A stretch of DNA of 64,000 nt from Flavobacteriales bacterium (GTDB lineage: Bacteria; Bacteroidota; Bacteroidia; Flavobacteriales_D; Crocinitomicaceae), in the NCBI GenBank assembly GCA_947497485.1, contig CANMHB010000001.1, forward strand, positions 124,001-188,000, given 5' to 3'. A program made the translations under genes and the position numbers. This document shows positions 26,632 through 36,800 of the stretch, in pieces. The notes beneath the pieces are model-generated. The model saw only the letters and a list, made by a program, of their open reading frames with translations. It made no database searches and had not been told where the DNA came from. Positions within the stretch are counted from its first letter, which is position 1. Every line of letters begins with the position of its first letter.

Positions 26632-27282
26632 ATGAAAAAAATACTTCTTTCCGTAGCTTTGATATCAGTAGCTCAAATAAGCCAAGCACAGCTTAACAAT
26701 AAAGTTGATTCTGTTTCCTATCTAATTGGGACAAACATCGGAACGAATATTGTTCGGCAAATGCCCGAAGCTAATAAAGAAATGCTTATTAAAGGGCTAT
26801 TAGATATCTTGGAAGGAAAAGCTGCTGCTTGCTCAGATCAAGGTCAAGTGAATGCCTATTTTCAAGAAAAAACAGAAAAAGAAAGTGCAACAGCGAAAGC
26901 AGATGGATTAAAGTTTTTGGAAGAAAACAAGAAAAATCCAAAAGTAAAAGTGACAGCTAGTGGACTTCAATACGAAGTTATGAAAATGGGATCAGGTGAA
27001 AAACCTTCAGCAACTTCAAAAGTAAAAGTACACTACCACGGAACTACGCCTGATGGACGTGTTTTCGATAGTTCAGTAGATCGAGGTCAGCCAGCTTCGT
27101 TTCCGTTGAACGGAGTAATCAAAGGTTGGACTGAAGGTTTGCAATTAATGCCTGTTGGTTCAAAATTCAAGTTTTACATCCCTCAAGAATTGGCCTATGG
27201 AGCAAATCCTCAACCAGGAAGCCTTATTAAACCTTACATGCCACTTGTTTTTGAAGTGGAGTTATTATCAATCGAGAAATAA
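26632..27282 (+). CDS. Exported FKBP-type peptidyl-prolyl isomerase
   Basis: This 216-residue protein starts with a cleavable signal peptide (residues 1-19, ending in SQAQ). An FKBP_N dimerisation segment follows (20-110), including VDSVSYLIGTNIGTNI. The FKBP catalytic domain is at 115-215 with VKVHYHGTTPDGRVFDSSVDRGQPASFPLNGVIKGWTEGLQLMPVGSKF and YIPQELAYG. It resembles FkpA/Mip proteins, which assist folding in the periplasm. The start is a clear ATG preceded by an A-rich tract. It is followed 30 bases later by a second isomerase gene, forming a folding-factor pair. Confidence 0.93.
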   Translation: MKKILLSVALISVAQISQAQLNNKVDSVSYLIGTNIGTNIVRQMPEANKEMLIKGLLDILEGKAAACSDQGQVNAYFQEKTEKESATAKADGLKFLEENKKNPKVKVTASGLQYEVMKMGSGEKPSATSKVKVHYHGTTPDGRVFDSSVDRGQPASFPLNGVIKGWTEGLQLMPVGSKFKFYIPQELAYGANPQPGSLIKPYMPLVFEVELLSIEK

Positions 27283-27312
27283 ATTTAAATCAAATCACAA
27301 TTTTTGAGAGTT

Positions 27313-28422
27313 ATGAAATTATCATTTTCGTTTTTATCGTTTTTCATTATTACCTCCCTTTTCGGTCAAAATGACTTAAATGATGGGTTGTATGCCAAAT
27401 TCACAACGACAAAGGGTGAGATTACCTGTGAATTAGAATACAAAAAAACACCCATGACTGTCGCTAATTTTGTTGGTTTGGCGGAAGGGAATTTTAAAAT
27501 GAATGATAAATCCTTTAACAAGCCTTATTACGATGGTTTAACCTTCCACCGTGTTATAAAAGATTTTATGATTCAAGGCGGTTGTCCTCTTGGAAACGGA
27601 TCTGGAGATCCAGGCTATAAATTCTACGATGAAATCGTTGCAGACTTGAAACATGATAAATCAGGAATATTATCAATGGCGAATTCTGGTCCGGCTACTA
27701 ATGGCAGTCAGTTTTTTATTACGCACAAAGCTACACCTTGGTTAGATGGTAAACATACCGTTTTTGGTCATGTTGTTTCTGGACAGAATGTGGTTGATGC
27801 GATTGAACAAGGTGATAAAATGGAAAAGGTTACAATTCTTCGCATCGGTGATGAAGCAAAGGCTTGGAATGCGAACGCTGAATTTGAGAAAGTTTATCGT
27901 CCTTTGAAAGCAGATGAAGATAAGAAAAATGAGGCCTATTCCAAAATTGCTGCCATGTCAGAGGATGAATACAAAGAATTTATGTTCAAAGAAGTGAAAA
28001 AACTATATCGCAAGGCTAAACTATCAAAAAGTGGATTAGTCTATGTAATTGAGAAGAAAGGTCAAAAAACCAAACCGTCCAAAGGTGCAAAACTTTCTGT
28101 TCATTACATTGGAACTTTCAGAGGAGATGGCAAAAAATTCGACTCTTCTCGAGACCGAAACCAACCAATGGATTTTATCTATCAGGAACAACGAATGATT
28201 CCAGGATTTGAAGAAGGAATTGGGTTACTTGGTAAGGGTGGGAAAGCCAAACTATTCATTCCTTATTTTCAAGCTTATGGGAAGAATGGACGGCCAGGTG
28301 CTATCCCTCCTTATTCTGATTTGGTATTTGATATCGAGATTATGGATTTAACACCTGCTAGTGATGTGCCGAAAGATGAACACAATCATGATGGACATAA
28401 TCACGACGGGCACAATCATTAA
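27313..28422 (+). CDS. Cyclophilin-FKBP fusion peptidyl-prolyl isomerase with His-rich tail
   Basis: This 369-residue exported protein has a signal peptide (about 1-18) and a cyclophilin domain (about 25-185) containing FHRVIKDFMIQGG, GSQFFITHKATPWLDGKHTVFGHVVSG. A linker follows, then an FKBP domain (about 235-350) with LSVHYIGTFRGDGKKFDSSRDRNQPMDF and FIPYFQAYG. The end DEHNHDGHNHDGHNH has six His and looks metal-binding, like the SlyD tail. ATG at 27313 is used; the more upstream TTG at 27304 is unlikely. Combining two unrelated isomerase folds in one periplasmic chain suggests a broad folding factor, perhaps for outer-membrane or type IX cargo, which is inference. Confidence 0.93.
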   Translation: MKLSFSFLSFFIITSLFGQNDLNDGLYAKFTTTKGEITCELEYKKTPMTVANFVGLAEGNFKMNDKSFNKPYYDGLTFHRVIKDFMIQGGCPLGNGSGDPGYKFYDEIVADLKHDKSGILSMANSGPATNGSQFFITHKATPWLDGKHTVFGHVVSGQNVVDAIEQGDKMEKVTILRIGDEAKAWNANAEFEKVYRPLKADEDKKNEAYSKIAAMSEDEYKEFMFKEVKKLYRKAKLSKSGLVYVIEKKGQKTKPSKGAKLSVHYIGTFRGDGKKFDSSRDRNQPMDFIYQEQRMIPGFEEGIGLLGKGGKAKLFIPYFQAYGKNGRPGAIPPYSDLVFDIEIMDLTPASDVPKDEHNHDGHNHDGHNH

Positions 28423-28438
28423 AATAAACTCTAAAATT

Positions 28439-29014
28439 TTACTTGTTGGTCAAGAAATGAATCATTTTCTCTAAGGCGCGCGCCCGATGACTGAATTGAT
28501 TTTTCTCTGATAGATTCATTTCAGCGAAGGTTTTTGATTCATTTTCAGGAATAAAAATTGGATCGTAACCAAATCCGTTTTCGCCACGCTTCTCGCTAAT
28601 AATTGTTCCATTAACTATTCCTTCAAAGATATGTTGCTTATCATTTAGTATCAACGTAATCACAGTCTTAAATCTTGCTTTGCGATTTTCTGCATTTAAC
28701 ATTTCGCGCAAAACTAAATTCATATTGGCGTCTGAATTCCTTTCAATTCCTGCGTAACGAGCAGAATGAACTCCTGGGCGACCATTTAAAAATTCTATTT
28801 CTAAGCCAGTATCATCAGCGAAACAATTTTCTTCAAATCGATTGAATACAAAATTTGCCTTGAACGCAGAATTTAATTCAATTGTGGGTTCATTTTCGGG
28901 AATTTCATCATGAAAATTCAAATCATCCAACGTTAAAACTTGAAAAGTATCAGGTAATAATTTCTGAATTTCGAATGCTTTGTTTTTATTGTGTGTTGCA
29001 AAAATCAACTTCAT
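28439..29014 (-). CDS. rdgB: XTP/dITP pyrophosphatase (RdgB/HAM1)
   Basis: This 191-residue enzyme hydrolyses non-canonical purine triphosphates such as dITP and XTP to monophosphates, cleaning the nucleotide pool. It begins LIFATHNKNKAFEI (substrate-binding strand) and carries CFADDTGLEIEFLNGRPGVHSARYAG with the catalytic acidic residues. The C-terminal GENGFGYDPIFIP motif and the end LSEKNQFSHRARAL are typical. Its ATG lies 4 bases inside the glycosyltransferase stop (ATGA), so they are translationally coupled. This linkage may be accidental packing. It converges on the plus-strand isomerase gene with only 16 bases between stops. Confidence 0.96.
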   Translation of the reverse strand: MKLIFATHNKNKAFEIQKLLPDTFQVLTLDDLNFHDEIPENEPTIELNSAFKANFVFNRFEENCFADDTGLEIEFLNGRPGVHSARYAGIERNSDANMNLVLREMLNAENRKARFKTVITLILNDKQHIFEGIVNGTIISEKRGENGFGYDPIFIPENESKTFAEMNLSEKNQFSHRARALEKMIHFLTNK

Positions 29015-30084
29015 TTAAACAAATTTAAATACTTCGATTCATTCGCCAAAACCGAATATCGTTGACGGATTGTTCGTTTGCCCGCTTCACCTATATTTTT
29101 GCGTAAATCCCTATCTATAAGCAGCTTTTCAAGGTGTAATTTCCAATCTTCCAATGTTAGAGGTAAGAATCCGTTTTCCAAATGGGAAACAATTTGTGTA
29201 TTTACCCCGACTGGTGACATCAGTGCAGGAATTCCAAGCGACATGTATTGCAACCCCTTAAAACCACATTTTCCTTCGGACCAAATATCCATTTCAAGTG
29301 GCATAACACCAATGGAAATTCTTGCAAGATCTTCAATTTCTGTTTCACGTTTCCATTTCAAAAATCGCAACGATTTCAAATGGTAGGCAGGGGCTTCGTT
29401 TGAGATAATCAAAAATTCAAAGTCATATTTTTGCTCTAACTCTTTGATTACTGGTACAATAAAATCAAGATAACGCATCGTGGTATGAGTTCCTGTCCAA
29501 CCAATAACCATTTTTTCTTGATTGTAATCAATTTCTAGGTTGTGATGATTTTCTGTGTCAATTGTTGTAGGAATGACAAATACATTCGAATTGAACTTTC
29601 TTGCATAATTCGCCAAATAGTCATTTCCTGCTGTTACACTACCTGACCATTTAATGCAATAGCGAACTTTCCAATAAGCTTTTAAGCGATGAAAACGAGC
29701 ATTTGTTTCACTGTAATTTGGTAACCAAATAGCATCATCAAAATCATAATTGTACTTTTTACGAAAAACTTTGGCAATCAGAAATTCAAAAATAGGCGGG
29801 CCAATATGTGAAGCCTCGCGATGAATAAAAACATAATCGTATTTATACAAAGAAAAGAGAAGCAAAAATCGTTTCAAAAAACTACTAATTACACCTATGA
29901 TTTTTCGCATGACTTTTCCCTCTGAATAGAGTGTTTTCCATGTTTTATGATCTAAAAAGGGTGCAAAACTTAATTCAAAATCATTCTCTTTCAAAAACGG
30001 AAAATACTGCTCAAATCGAAATCGCTGCGAAGGAGCTTCATCAAATGGATATGGCGCAATAAATAGAATTTTCTTTTTTCTCAT
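29011..30084 (-). CDS. Glycosyltransferase family 4-like protein
   Basis: This 357-residue GT-B fold protein begins KKKILFIAPYPFDEAPSQRFRFEQY. Mid-protein it carries YDFDDAIWLPNYSE and VTAGNDYLANYARKFN. The C-terminal nucleotide-binding part includes MVIGWTGTHTTMRYL and ISIGVMPLEMDIWSEGKCGFKGLQYMSLGIPALMSPVGVN, with the EX7E-like glutamate region, as in GT4 retaining enzymes. It shares an end-to-start boundary with the next glycosyltransferase and overlaps rdgB by 4 bases. It is probably involved in a surface or lipid-linked glycan distinct from the main cluster. The sugar is unknown. Confidence 0.88.
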   Translation of the reverse strand: MRKKKILFIAPYPFDEAPSQRFRFEQYFPFLKENDFELSFAPFLDHKTWKTLYSEGKVMRKIIGVISSFLKRFLLLFSLYKYDYVFIHREASHIGPPIFEFLIAKVFRKKYNYDFDDAIWLPNYSETNARFHRLKAYWKVRYCIKWSGSVTAGNDYLANYARKFNSNVFVIPTTIDTENHHNLEIDYNQEKMVIGWTGTHTTMRYLDFIVPVIKELEQKYDFEFLIISNEAPAYHLKSLRFLKWKRETEIEDLARISIGVMPLEMDIWSEGKCGFKGLQYMSLGIPALMSPVGVNTQIVSHLENGFLPLTLEDWKLHLEKLLIDRDLRKNIGEAGKRTIRQRYSVLANESKYLNLFK

Positions 30085-31305
30085 TTAATCCAGAAGTTTT
30101 CTATAAACCTGTTCGTATTTCTTAACGCCTTCAATGAGCCCATAAAATTCAGCAGCACCTAGTATTGTTTTATCTCGATCAAAATCTACAAAGTCTATGT
30201 CTGCCTGCTTGAAGTTATTCGAATTAAAATCATCAATCACAATTCCTGAATGATAATTTCTCACTACTCGTTCTGTATCACCCACTCCACTGTTGCAGAT
30301 AACTGGGATTCCCATTGCCATTAATTCACCTTGTTTTGTTGGAGAAGAAGCTTTTTTCGAGAAAGTAGGTCGAATGAAAAAAATCGACGCTGAAAAGAGT
30401 GATATGCAAGTTGCTACTTCATCGTGCAAAACTGATTTAACTCGGATTTTGTCTACAGGAATTCCTAAATCACGTGATTTCGAAATAATTGTTTCAGGAT
30501 TCTCTCCAGATATGAAAAGGAAAACTGCATTTGGTTTTTTAAGTAACAACGCTTTGAAAAAATCGAGCATTTCATCCAACATATACCAAGTTCCAATTGA
30601 TCCAACATAACCAAGAACGAATTCATCTTTTAAAGAAAATTCATTTTTTAAGTCATTCTGCTTTGCTTGATCTATATTTTTCGGATTAAACTTTTCTATA
30701 TCTGCACAACATGGTATTACTTGAATTCTATTTTCCAAATGCTCAAATCCCTTCCAGGAAATTATTTCATCCTTCCCGTTGTATGTTAAAGAAACAATAT
30801 AATCAGCAAATTGAAAGAACTCGCGTTCCTTCTTTTTAAAATATCTATAAACTATCTTGAAAATCGGATTTTTCAGGCTCCATATTTTTCCATCAATACG
30901 TTCATCAGCCCAAAATCCACGCATGTCAAAAAGAAATTTTAATCCAAATTTTGTTTGCATTTGTCGTCCAACGATCGCTGACAAGTAGCTTCTGCAATGA
31001 ACAATCTGAAAATGATGCTTTTTATGAAGTTGAAATGCTAGCTTTTTCATCCTAAAAACGTCATAAATAGTCGAAATTAAGGGCGGATTTTTGGTGTAAG
31101 CTAACGGATGCCAATTAATCCCACTTTGATCACAAATTAATTGAATTTGACTTCGATATTTCACAAAACGTTCTGCTTTCTCAAAACTAATTAAATGAAA
31201 GACATAGCCTTTTTGGGTTAGACCTTTCAAATATGGGAGCACCTGAGATTGGCCCAACGGATCGGTCATGCCATCGTATGAAAGGTAGAGTATGTTAGTC
31301 GGCAT
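30085..31305 (-). CDS. Glycosyltransferase family 4
   Basis: This 406-residue GT-B protein begins NILYLSYDGMTDPLGQSQVLPYLKGL, typical of GT4 proteins of Bacteroidota. The N-terminal domain contains HCRSYLSAIVGRQM and FDMRGFWADERIDG. The C-terminal Rossmann domain has LGYVGSIGTWYMLDEMLDFF and the catalytic region FSASIFFIRPTFSKKASSPTKQGELMAMGIPVICNSGVGD, with the glutamate of the EX7E motif. ATG at 31305 directly precedes the family start. A -7 box lies only 5 bases upstream, suggesting little or no leader. It forms a unit with the next glycosyltransferase and rdgB. Confidence 0.92.
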   Translation of the reverse strand: MPTNILYLSYDGMTDPLGQSQVLPYLKGLTQKGYVFHLISFEKAERFVKYRSQIQLICDQSGINWHPLAYTKNPPLISTIYDVFRMKKLAFQLHKKHHFQIVHCRSYLSAIVGRQMQTKFGLKFLFDMRGFWADERIDGKIWSLKNPIFKIVYRYFKKKEREFFQFADYIVSLTYNGKDEIISWKGFEHLENRIQVIPCCADIEKFNPKNIDQAKQNDLKNEFSLKDEFVLGYVGSIGTWYMLDEMLDFFKALLLKKPNAVFLFISGENPETIISKSRDLGIPVDKIRVKSVLHDEVATCISLFSASIFFIRPTFSKKASSPTKQGELMAMGIPVICNSGVGDTERVVRNYHSGIVIDDFNSNNFKQADIDFVDFDRDKTILGAAEFYGLIEGVKKYEQVYRKLLD

Positions 31306-31310
31306 TTATA

Positions 31311-31318
31311 CAAATATA
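31311..31318 (-). promoter_or_regulatory. -7 element 5 bases upstream of the GT4 start
   Basis: TATATTTG on the minus strand matches TAnnTTTG. It ends 5 bases from the ATG at 31305, so transcription would start at or next to the start codon. No -33 TTG is seen at normal spacing. Confidence 0.45.
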
Positions 31319-31392
31319 GGAATCGTTTTTTATTATCTATTTTTCACGAATTGATAAATTAAAAAAAGTAATTTCGGATCTAAATAGATAAA

Positions 31393-31869
31393 ATGAAATA
31401 CGCCGTTAATATTTTACTTATTTTCATAATATTCGTCTCTTCGAGTTGTAAAACAAGTAATTTGAATAAAAATGAGATTACAAACAACCAAAAACAGAAT
31501 GAAGAAATAGAATTTATTGTTCTAAAAAATTATTTCGTAAACAAATCTGCATCGCATTTGGACAATCCCAAAATTGAAACGGAATCAAAATTCAATGAAA
31601 CATTCGGAATGGCTACGACAATGTCGGAGGATGGTAAACCAACAAAAATAGATTTTAACAAACAATTTATTGTTGCGATAATTCTCCCAGAAACTGGAAT
31701 TGCTACAAGTATTGAATTAAAAAGTTTGGTCAAAGATCTTTCTGGCGAATTGACCTTATCTTACAAAGTGATTGAAGATAAAAAACAATCATTTACCTCG
31801 ATTCCTTTTATTGCAATTGCAATTGACAAAAAAGATATTGGAAACGTAACGCTTCGGAAAGTCAATTAA
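31393..31869 (+). CDS. Small lipoprotein of unknown function
   Basis: This 158-residue protein has a hydrophobic signal ending in VSSSC (Cys19, a lipobox-like site), then a Lys/Asn/Gln-rich linker to about residue 45. A compact domain with alternating strands follows (IDFNKQFIVAIILPETGIATSIELKSLV and LTLSYKVIEDKKQSFTSIPFIAIAI). I do not recognise the domain; the strand order is loosely like PrcB-type lipoproteins, but this is weak. It is a single gene between a glycosyltransferase (divergent) and a NUDIX gene (convergent, overlapping by 8 bases). It is probably anchored to a membrane. Confidence 0.7.
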   Translation: MKYAVNILLIFIIFVSSSCKTSNLNKNEITNNQKQNEEIEFIVLKNYFVNKSASHLDNPKIETESKFNETFGMATTMSEDGKPTKIDFNKQFIVAIILPETGIATSIELKSLVKDLSGELTLSYKVIEDKKQSFTSIPFIAIAIDKKDIGNVTLRKVN

Positions 31870-32299
31870 ACACCTGGTCTTTTAATCTTGCTAAAACAAC
31901 GCGATCAATTGGAAAAGTTAAATCATTTTCAGTTAATGAATTTATACAATGCCAACGTTGTTTTTCTCCCTCCTCTTCAAATGGAATGGAATATTTTTCG
32001 ATAACAATTTTTTCGGTTTTACACTTTACTAAATAGTAAAACGAAACAATTTGATGACCTGGTTGAAAAGCTGACTCTTGATGGAAATCATTAAAATAAA
32101 AAGATTCAGCTGATTCGATTTCAAGATTCAATTCTTCCTTTAATTCACGATGTAGCGCATCTAAAATCCCTTCACCCAATTCTACTCCTCCACCAGGGAA
32201 TTTGGTAAAGAAATATCCAAAACGATTTTCGTCTGAAAGTAAAACTTCGTTTTTATCATTAATGATTAAGGCGTAAACCCGAAGGTTGAATGCTTTCAT
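31862..32299 (-). CDS. NUDIX hydrolase
   Basis: This 145-residue protein has a NUDIX fold with the motif GGVELGEGILDALHRELKEE near residues 36-55. It matches GX5EX7REUXEE, but the usual Gly after the second EE is Asn. It begins NLRVYALIINDKNEVLLSDE, a normal first strand. Substrates for such small NUDIX proteins range from oxidised nucleotides to nucleotide sugars and cannot be told here. Its ATG overlaps the upstream gene's stop by 4 bases, and its 3' end overlaps the convergent lipoprotein gene by 8 bases. Confidence 0.92.
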   Translation of the reverse strand: MKAFNLRVYALIINDKNEVLLSDENRFGYFFTKFPGGGVELGEGILDALHRELKEELNLEIESAESFYFNDFHQESAFQPGHQIVSFYYLVKCKTEKIVIEKYSIPFEEEGEKQRWHCINSLTENDLTFPIDRVVLARLKDQVFN

Positions 32300-32631
32300 T
32301 TGCAGTCCTCGAAAGGAAAAGTTTTAAACGAATCTTTGCGATTAATTCCTACATACAAACATCCTAATTTATCCGAATATTGTTCGAATAGAGCTGATAA
32401 ATCATCAATACCCCATGACTCCAACGGCTTTGTAAATAGCAACACATTCCCATTCGTAGGGTCAATTCTTACCAATTTAATTCGATCATTGGCTCTAATT
32501 TTCTCTTCGACAGATGTAATCAATTGTTTATCATCAGAATGAAAAACGGCTTGACCAAAATATTCTTTTAAGTTCTGCGCATTTGATGAAAATACCGAAA
32601 TAAAAAATAAAATTGAAGTAAAAAATCGCAT
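32296..32631 (-). CDS. Small exported protein of unknown function
   Basis: This 111-residue protein starts with a signal peptide (about residues 1-18, ending in SNAQ). The mature part includes LKEYFGQAVFHSDDKQLITSVEEKIRANDRIKLVRIDPTNGNVLLFTKPLE and ends with a cysteine pair (CLYVGINRK...EDCK) that could form a disulfide. No known domain is recognised. It lies 3 bases downstream of enolase and overlaps the NUDIX gene by 4 bases, so it is read as part of the carA-eno transcript. It may be a small periplasmic protein specific to Flavobacteriales. Confidence 0.72.
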   Translation of the reverse strand: MRFFTSILFFISVFSSNAQNLKEYFGQAVFHSDDKQLITSVEEKIRANDRIKLVRIDPTNGNVLLFTKPLESWGIDDLSALFEQYSDKLGCLYVGINRKDSFKTFPFEDCK

Positions 32632-32634
32632 CGA

Positions 32635-33927
<1,293 letters not shown>

Positions 33928-35031
33928 TTAATTTTTAGAAAAATTCATATTCTGAATAAACTGATCAAAAAGATATCGAGAATCATGCGGTCCAGCAGAA
34001 GCCTCTGGATGATATTGAACAGAAAAAACCGGTTTATTTTTAAGTTCGATTCCTGCTATTGTATTGTCATTCAAATGAATATGAGTAACCTCCACATGAT
34101 CGTTATTTTTAACACTATCCTTAGAGATAACAAAACCATGATTCTGAGAGGTTATTTCTCCTTTTCCAGTCTTTAGATTTTTTATGGGATGATTGATTCC
34201 TCTGTGACCATTAAACATTTTTTCAGTTGTCAATCCCTGACTTAAACCCAGAATTTGATGACCTAAACAGATTCCAAAAACAGGTTTATTTGTATCTACA
34301 ATTTCCTTTACTAACGCAATACTTTTAGGCATTGCCGAAGGATCGCCTGGACCATTTGAAAGCATGTAGCCATCAGGTTTGAATTCATTGATTTCAGATA
34401 GTGTTGCAGACATTGGAAAAACTTTAACCTTGCAACCTCTATCAGTTAAACAACGAATTATATTCTTTTTCACCCCAAAATCGATTAGTGCAACTTTGAA
34501 TGATGCATTTTCAGAACCTTCAACGTATGGCGTCGATGTCGTAACCTTGGATGACAACTCCATTCCACTCATAGATGGAACTTGCTTTACTTGCTCTATT
34601 AGTATTTTCTCATCCAATATTTCAGATGAAATAATGGCATTCATTGCTCCTTTATTTCGTATGTGTCTTACAAGGGCGCGCGTGTCAATATCTGAAATCC
34701 CGACTGTTTTGTTTTCTTCCATTAGTTCTTGTAAAGACTTCTTTCCAGAAGGACGAGAATAGCCGTTAGAAAATTTCTTGGTTACAAGTCCAGAAATCTT
34801 AATGGTATCTGACTCAACTTCATTTGGGTGAGTTCCATAATTGCCGATATGAGCTGTTGTCATTATTAGAATTTGACCAAGGTAAGACGGGTCCGTAAAA
34901 ACCTCTTGATAACCTGTCATTCCTGTATTAAACGCAATTTCTCCTTGTGTAGTTCCTATTTTCCCGATAGCGATACCTTTAAAAATAGTGCCGTCTTCAA
35001 GAACCAATAAAGCTGTATGATCTGGGGTCAT
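33928..35031 (-). CDS. carA: Carbamoyl-phosphate synthase small (glutaminase) subunit
   Basis: This 367-residue glutamine amidotransferase supplies ammonia to CarB for carbamoyl phosphate used in pyrimidine and arginine synthesis. The N-terminal CPSase domain contains FNTGMTGYQEVFTDPSYLGQI. The class I GATase domain has the nucleophile Cys in PVFGICLGHQILGL and the His/Glu pair in FSVQYHPEASAGPHDS. ATG at 35031 is used; an upstream TTG at 35046 lies inside the promoter -7 box. No carB is present in the window. It is read with eno and two small genes. Confidence 0.96.
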   Translation of the reverse strand: MTPDHTALLVLEDGTIFKGIAIGKIGTTQGEIAFNTGMTGYQEVFTDPSYLGQILIMTTAHIGNYGTHPNEVESDTIKISGLVTKKFSNGYSRPSGKKSLQELMEENKTVGISDIDTRALVRHIRNKGAMNAIISSEILDEKILIEQVKQVPSMSGMELSSKVTTSTPYVEGSENASFKVALIDFGVKKNIIRCLTDRGCKVKVFPMSATLSEINEFKPDGYMLSNGPGDPSAMPKSIALVKEIVDTNKPVFGICLGHQILGLSQGLTTEKMFNGHRGINHPIKNLKTGKGEITSQNHGFVISKDSVKNNDHVEVTHIHLNDNTIAGIELKNKPVFSVQYHPEASAGPHDSRYLFDQFIQNMNFSKN

Positions 35032-35043
35032 GAATTTTATTTG

Positions 35044-35051
35044 CAAAAGTA
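35044..35051 (-). promoter_or_regulatory. Predicted -7 promoter element of carA-eno
   Basis: TACTTTTG on the minus strand matches TAnnTTTG, 12 bases upstream of the carA ATG. It lies just downstream of the ribosomal operon terminator, so carA-eno has its own promoter with a very short leader. Confidence 0.6.
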
Positions 35052-35085
35052 TAAACTAAACATATCATTCCGAACAATATAAAAC

Positions 35086-35114
35086 AAAAAAAGGCAGTTT
35101 AAAACTGCCTTTTT
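35086..35114 (-). terminator. Intrinsic terminator of the ribosomal superoperon
   Basis: An inverted repeat GGCAGTTT/AAACTGCC with A-rich and T-rich flanks lies about 20 bases after the rplQ stop. Read on the minus strand it gives a GC-containing stem followed by a run of seven Us. It separates the rpsL-rplQ operon from carA-eno. Confidence 0.9.
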
Positions 35115-35135
35115 ATTAACAAATGTTGATTTCGA

Positions 35136-35783
35136 TTACTCTTCTTTTTTATCGTCTTCAGAAGACTCAGCCTCTGAATCCGTAGCTTCCGTCTCGTCGT
35201 TTGATGAAGTTTCCTCAGTAGATTCAACAGCGGTTTCTTCCGAAACTTCATTGCTGCTTTCAACTTCAGTAGGTGTTTCTTCAACCACAACGGCATCTTG
35301 TATAACTTCTTCAGAATCCGCGTTTTCAGAAGTTGGTTCTACAGACTGAACAGTTTCAGTCTTTTTTGCGCCTCCTCTTCGAGATCTTCTAGTAGTTTTC
35401 TTAGTTCCTTCGTTCGTATATAATTCATTGAAATCAACTAACTCGATTAAACACATTTCAGCGTTGTCACCAAGCCTGTGACCTGTTCGAATAATACGTG
35501 TGTAACCCCCATTTCTTTCTGCAATTTTTGGGGCTATTTCGCGAAACAACTCAGAAACAACTTCCTTGTTTTGAAGATATGAAAAAACAACTCTTCGGGA
35601 GTGAGTAGAATCTGTTTTTGATTTTGTCAAAATTGGTTCTACAAAAACTCGCAACGTCTTCGCCTTAGCCAAAGTAGTTGTAATTCGCTTATGTTCGATT
35701 AAAGAACAAGCCATATTTGAAAGCATCGCTTTTCTATGACCAGTTTTTTTACCTAAGTGATTTACTTTATTACCGTGTCTCAT
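35136..35783 (-). CDS. rplQ: 50S ribosomal protein L17 with long acidic C-terminal extension
   Basis: L17 sits near the peptide exit tunnel of the large subunit. Residues 1-120 are standard: [31 protein letters not shown] and [32 protein letters not shown]. Residues 125-215 are a low-complexity tail rich in Glu, Ser, Thr and Val with an early basic patch ([14 protein letters not shown]). The total of 215 residues is well above the 115-130 common for L17; extended L17 tails occur in Bacteroidota, but this one is long. It is the last ribosomal gene, 10 bases after rpoA. Confidence 0.97.
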   Translation of the reverse strand: MRHGNKVNHLGKKTGHRKAMLSNMACSLIEHKRITTTLAKAKTLRVFVEPILTKSKTDSTHSRRVVFSYLQNKEVVSELFREIAPKIAERNGGYTRIIRTGHRLGDNAEMCLIELVDFNELYTNEGTKKTTRRSRRGGAKKTETVQSVEPTSENADSEEVIQDAVVVEETPTEVESSNEVSEETAVESTEETSSNDETEATDSEAESSEDDKKEE

Positions 35784-35793
35784 GATTTAAATC

Positions 35794-36786
35794 TTAGTCT
35801 TTGTCTAATTTATATTTCGCGACATTCATTCCAAATGTCAGTCCTTTGTTGTCCACTAAATCTTCTAACTCAGTCAATGATTTTTTACCAAAGTTTCTGA
35901 ATTTTAATAAGTCAGATTTTGCGTAAGAAACCAAATCTCCAAGTGTTTCAACATCTGCAGCTTTCAAGCAATTTAATGCTCGAACTGACAAGTCGAGGTC
36001 AACTAATTTGGTTTTCAACAACTGTCTCATGTGAAGTGATGTTTCATCAAATTCCTCTGTTTCAGCTTTGATTTCACTATCCAACGTAATTCTTTCATCT
36101 GAAAACAACATGAAGTGGTGAATCAAAATTTTCGCAGCTTCTTTCAACGCATCTTTTGGATGAATTGATCCATCGGTCTTAATATTGAAAACCAACTTTT
36201 CATAATCTGTTTTTTGTTCAACACGGTAGTTTTCAATTGCGTATTGCACATTAACAATAGGTGTGAAAATCGAATCTATGAAAATTGTACCGAAAGGAGC
36301 TGATGAAGTTTTATTTTCCTCTGCAGGAACATAACCTCTTCCTTTAACAATTGTAAGTTCCATTTCAATTTTAACAGAAGCTTCCATGTTGCAGATAACT
36401 AAGTCAGGATTCAAAACTTGGAAAGCACTTGTATGTTTTCCTATATCTCCTGCAGTTAACTTATTTTGTCCTCCAACAGAAACAATTACGGTTTCAGAAT
36501 CAGTTCCTTCGATTTGTCTTTTAAAACGAACTTGTTTTAAATTTAAAACGATTTCAGTTACGTCTTCAACAACGCCTTTTATCGTAGAAAATTCATGATC
36601 TACTCCTTGTATTTTAATAGAAGAAATTGCGAAGCCTTCTAAAGATGAAAGTAGAATTCTTCTTAATGAATTTCCAACGGTAATTCCATATCCAGGTTCA
36701 AGTGGACGAAATTCAAATTCTCCGTTGAATTCATCGGAGTGAATCATAATAACCTTATCAGGTTTTTGAAAATCTAGTATAGCCAT
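35794..36786 (-). CDS. rpoA: RNA polymerase alpha subunit
   Basis: This 330-residue protein nucleates RNA polymerase assembly. The N-terminal domain (1-230) contains [23 protein letters not shown] and [14 protein letters not shown]. The C-terminal domain (about 255-320) has [23 protein letters not shown] and [19 protein letters not shown], the UP-element/activator-contact region. The length is normal. It lies between rpsD (14 bases) and rplQ (10 bases) in the alpha part of the ribosomal superoperon. Confidence 0.98.
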   Translation of the reverse strand: MAILDFQKPDKVIMIHSDEFNGEFEFRPLEPGYGITVGNSLRRILLSSLEGFAISSIKIQGVDHEFSTIKGVVEDVTEIVLNLKQVRFKRQIEGTDSETVIVSVGGQNKLTAGDIGKHTSAFQVLNPDLVICNMEASVKIEMELTIVKGRGYVPAEENKTSSAPFGTIFIDSIFTPIVNVQYAIENYRVEQKTDYEKLVFNIKTDGSIHPKDALKEAAKILIHHFMLFSDERITLDSEIKAETEEFDETSLHMRQLLKTKLVDLDLSVRALNCLKAADVETLGDLVSYAKSDLLKFRNFGKKSLTELEDLVDNKGLTFGMNVAKYKLDKD

Positions 36787-36800
36787 TTTTAGATTATATA

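Noticed and set aside
27304..27312. Upstream TTG start for the cyclophilin-FKBP fusion
   Set aside because: The ATG three codons later gives a normal signal peptide, and the TTG lies in the A/T-rich leader.
35099..35296. Lys/Arg/Leu-rich open frame inside rplQ
   Set aside because: It is an out-of-frame reading of the low-complexity acidic tail of L17; the composition is a shadow of the GAA/TCT-rich repeats.
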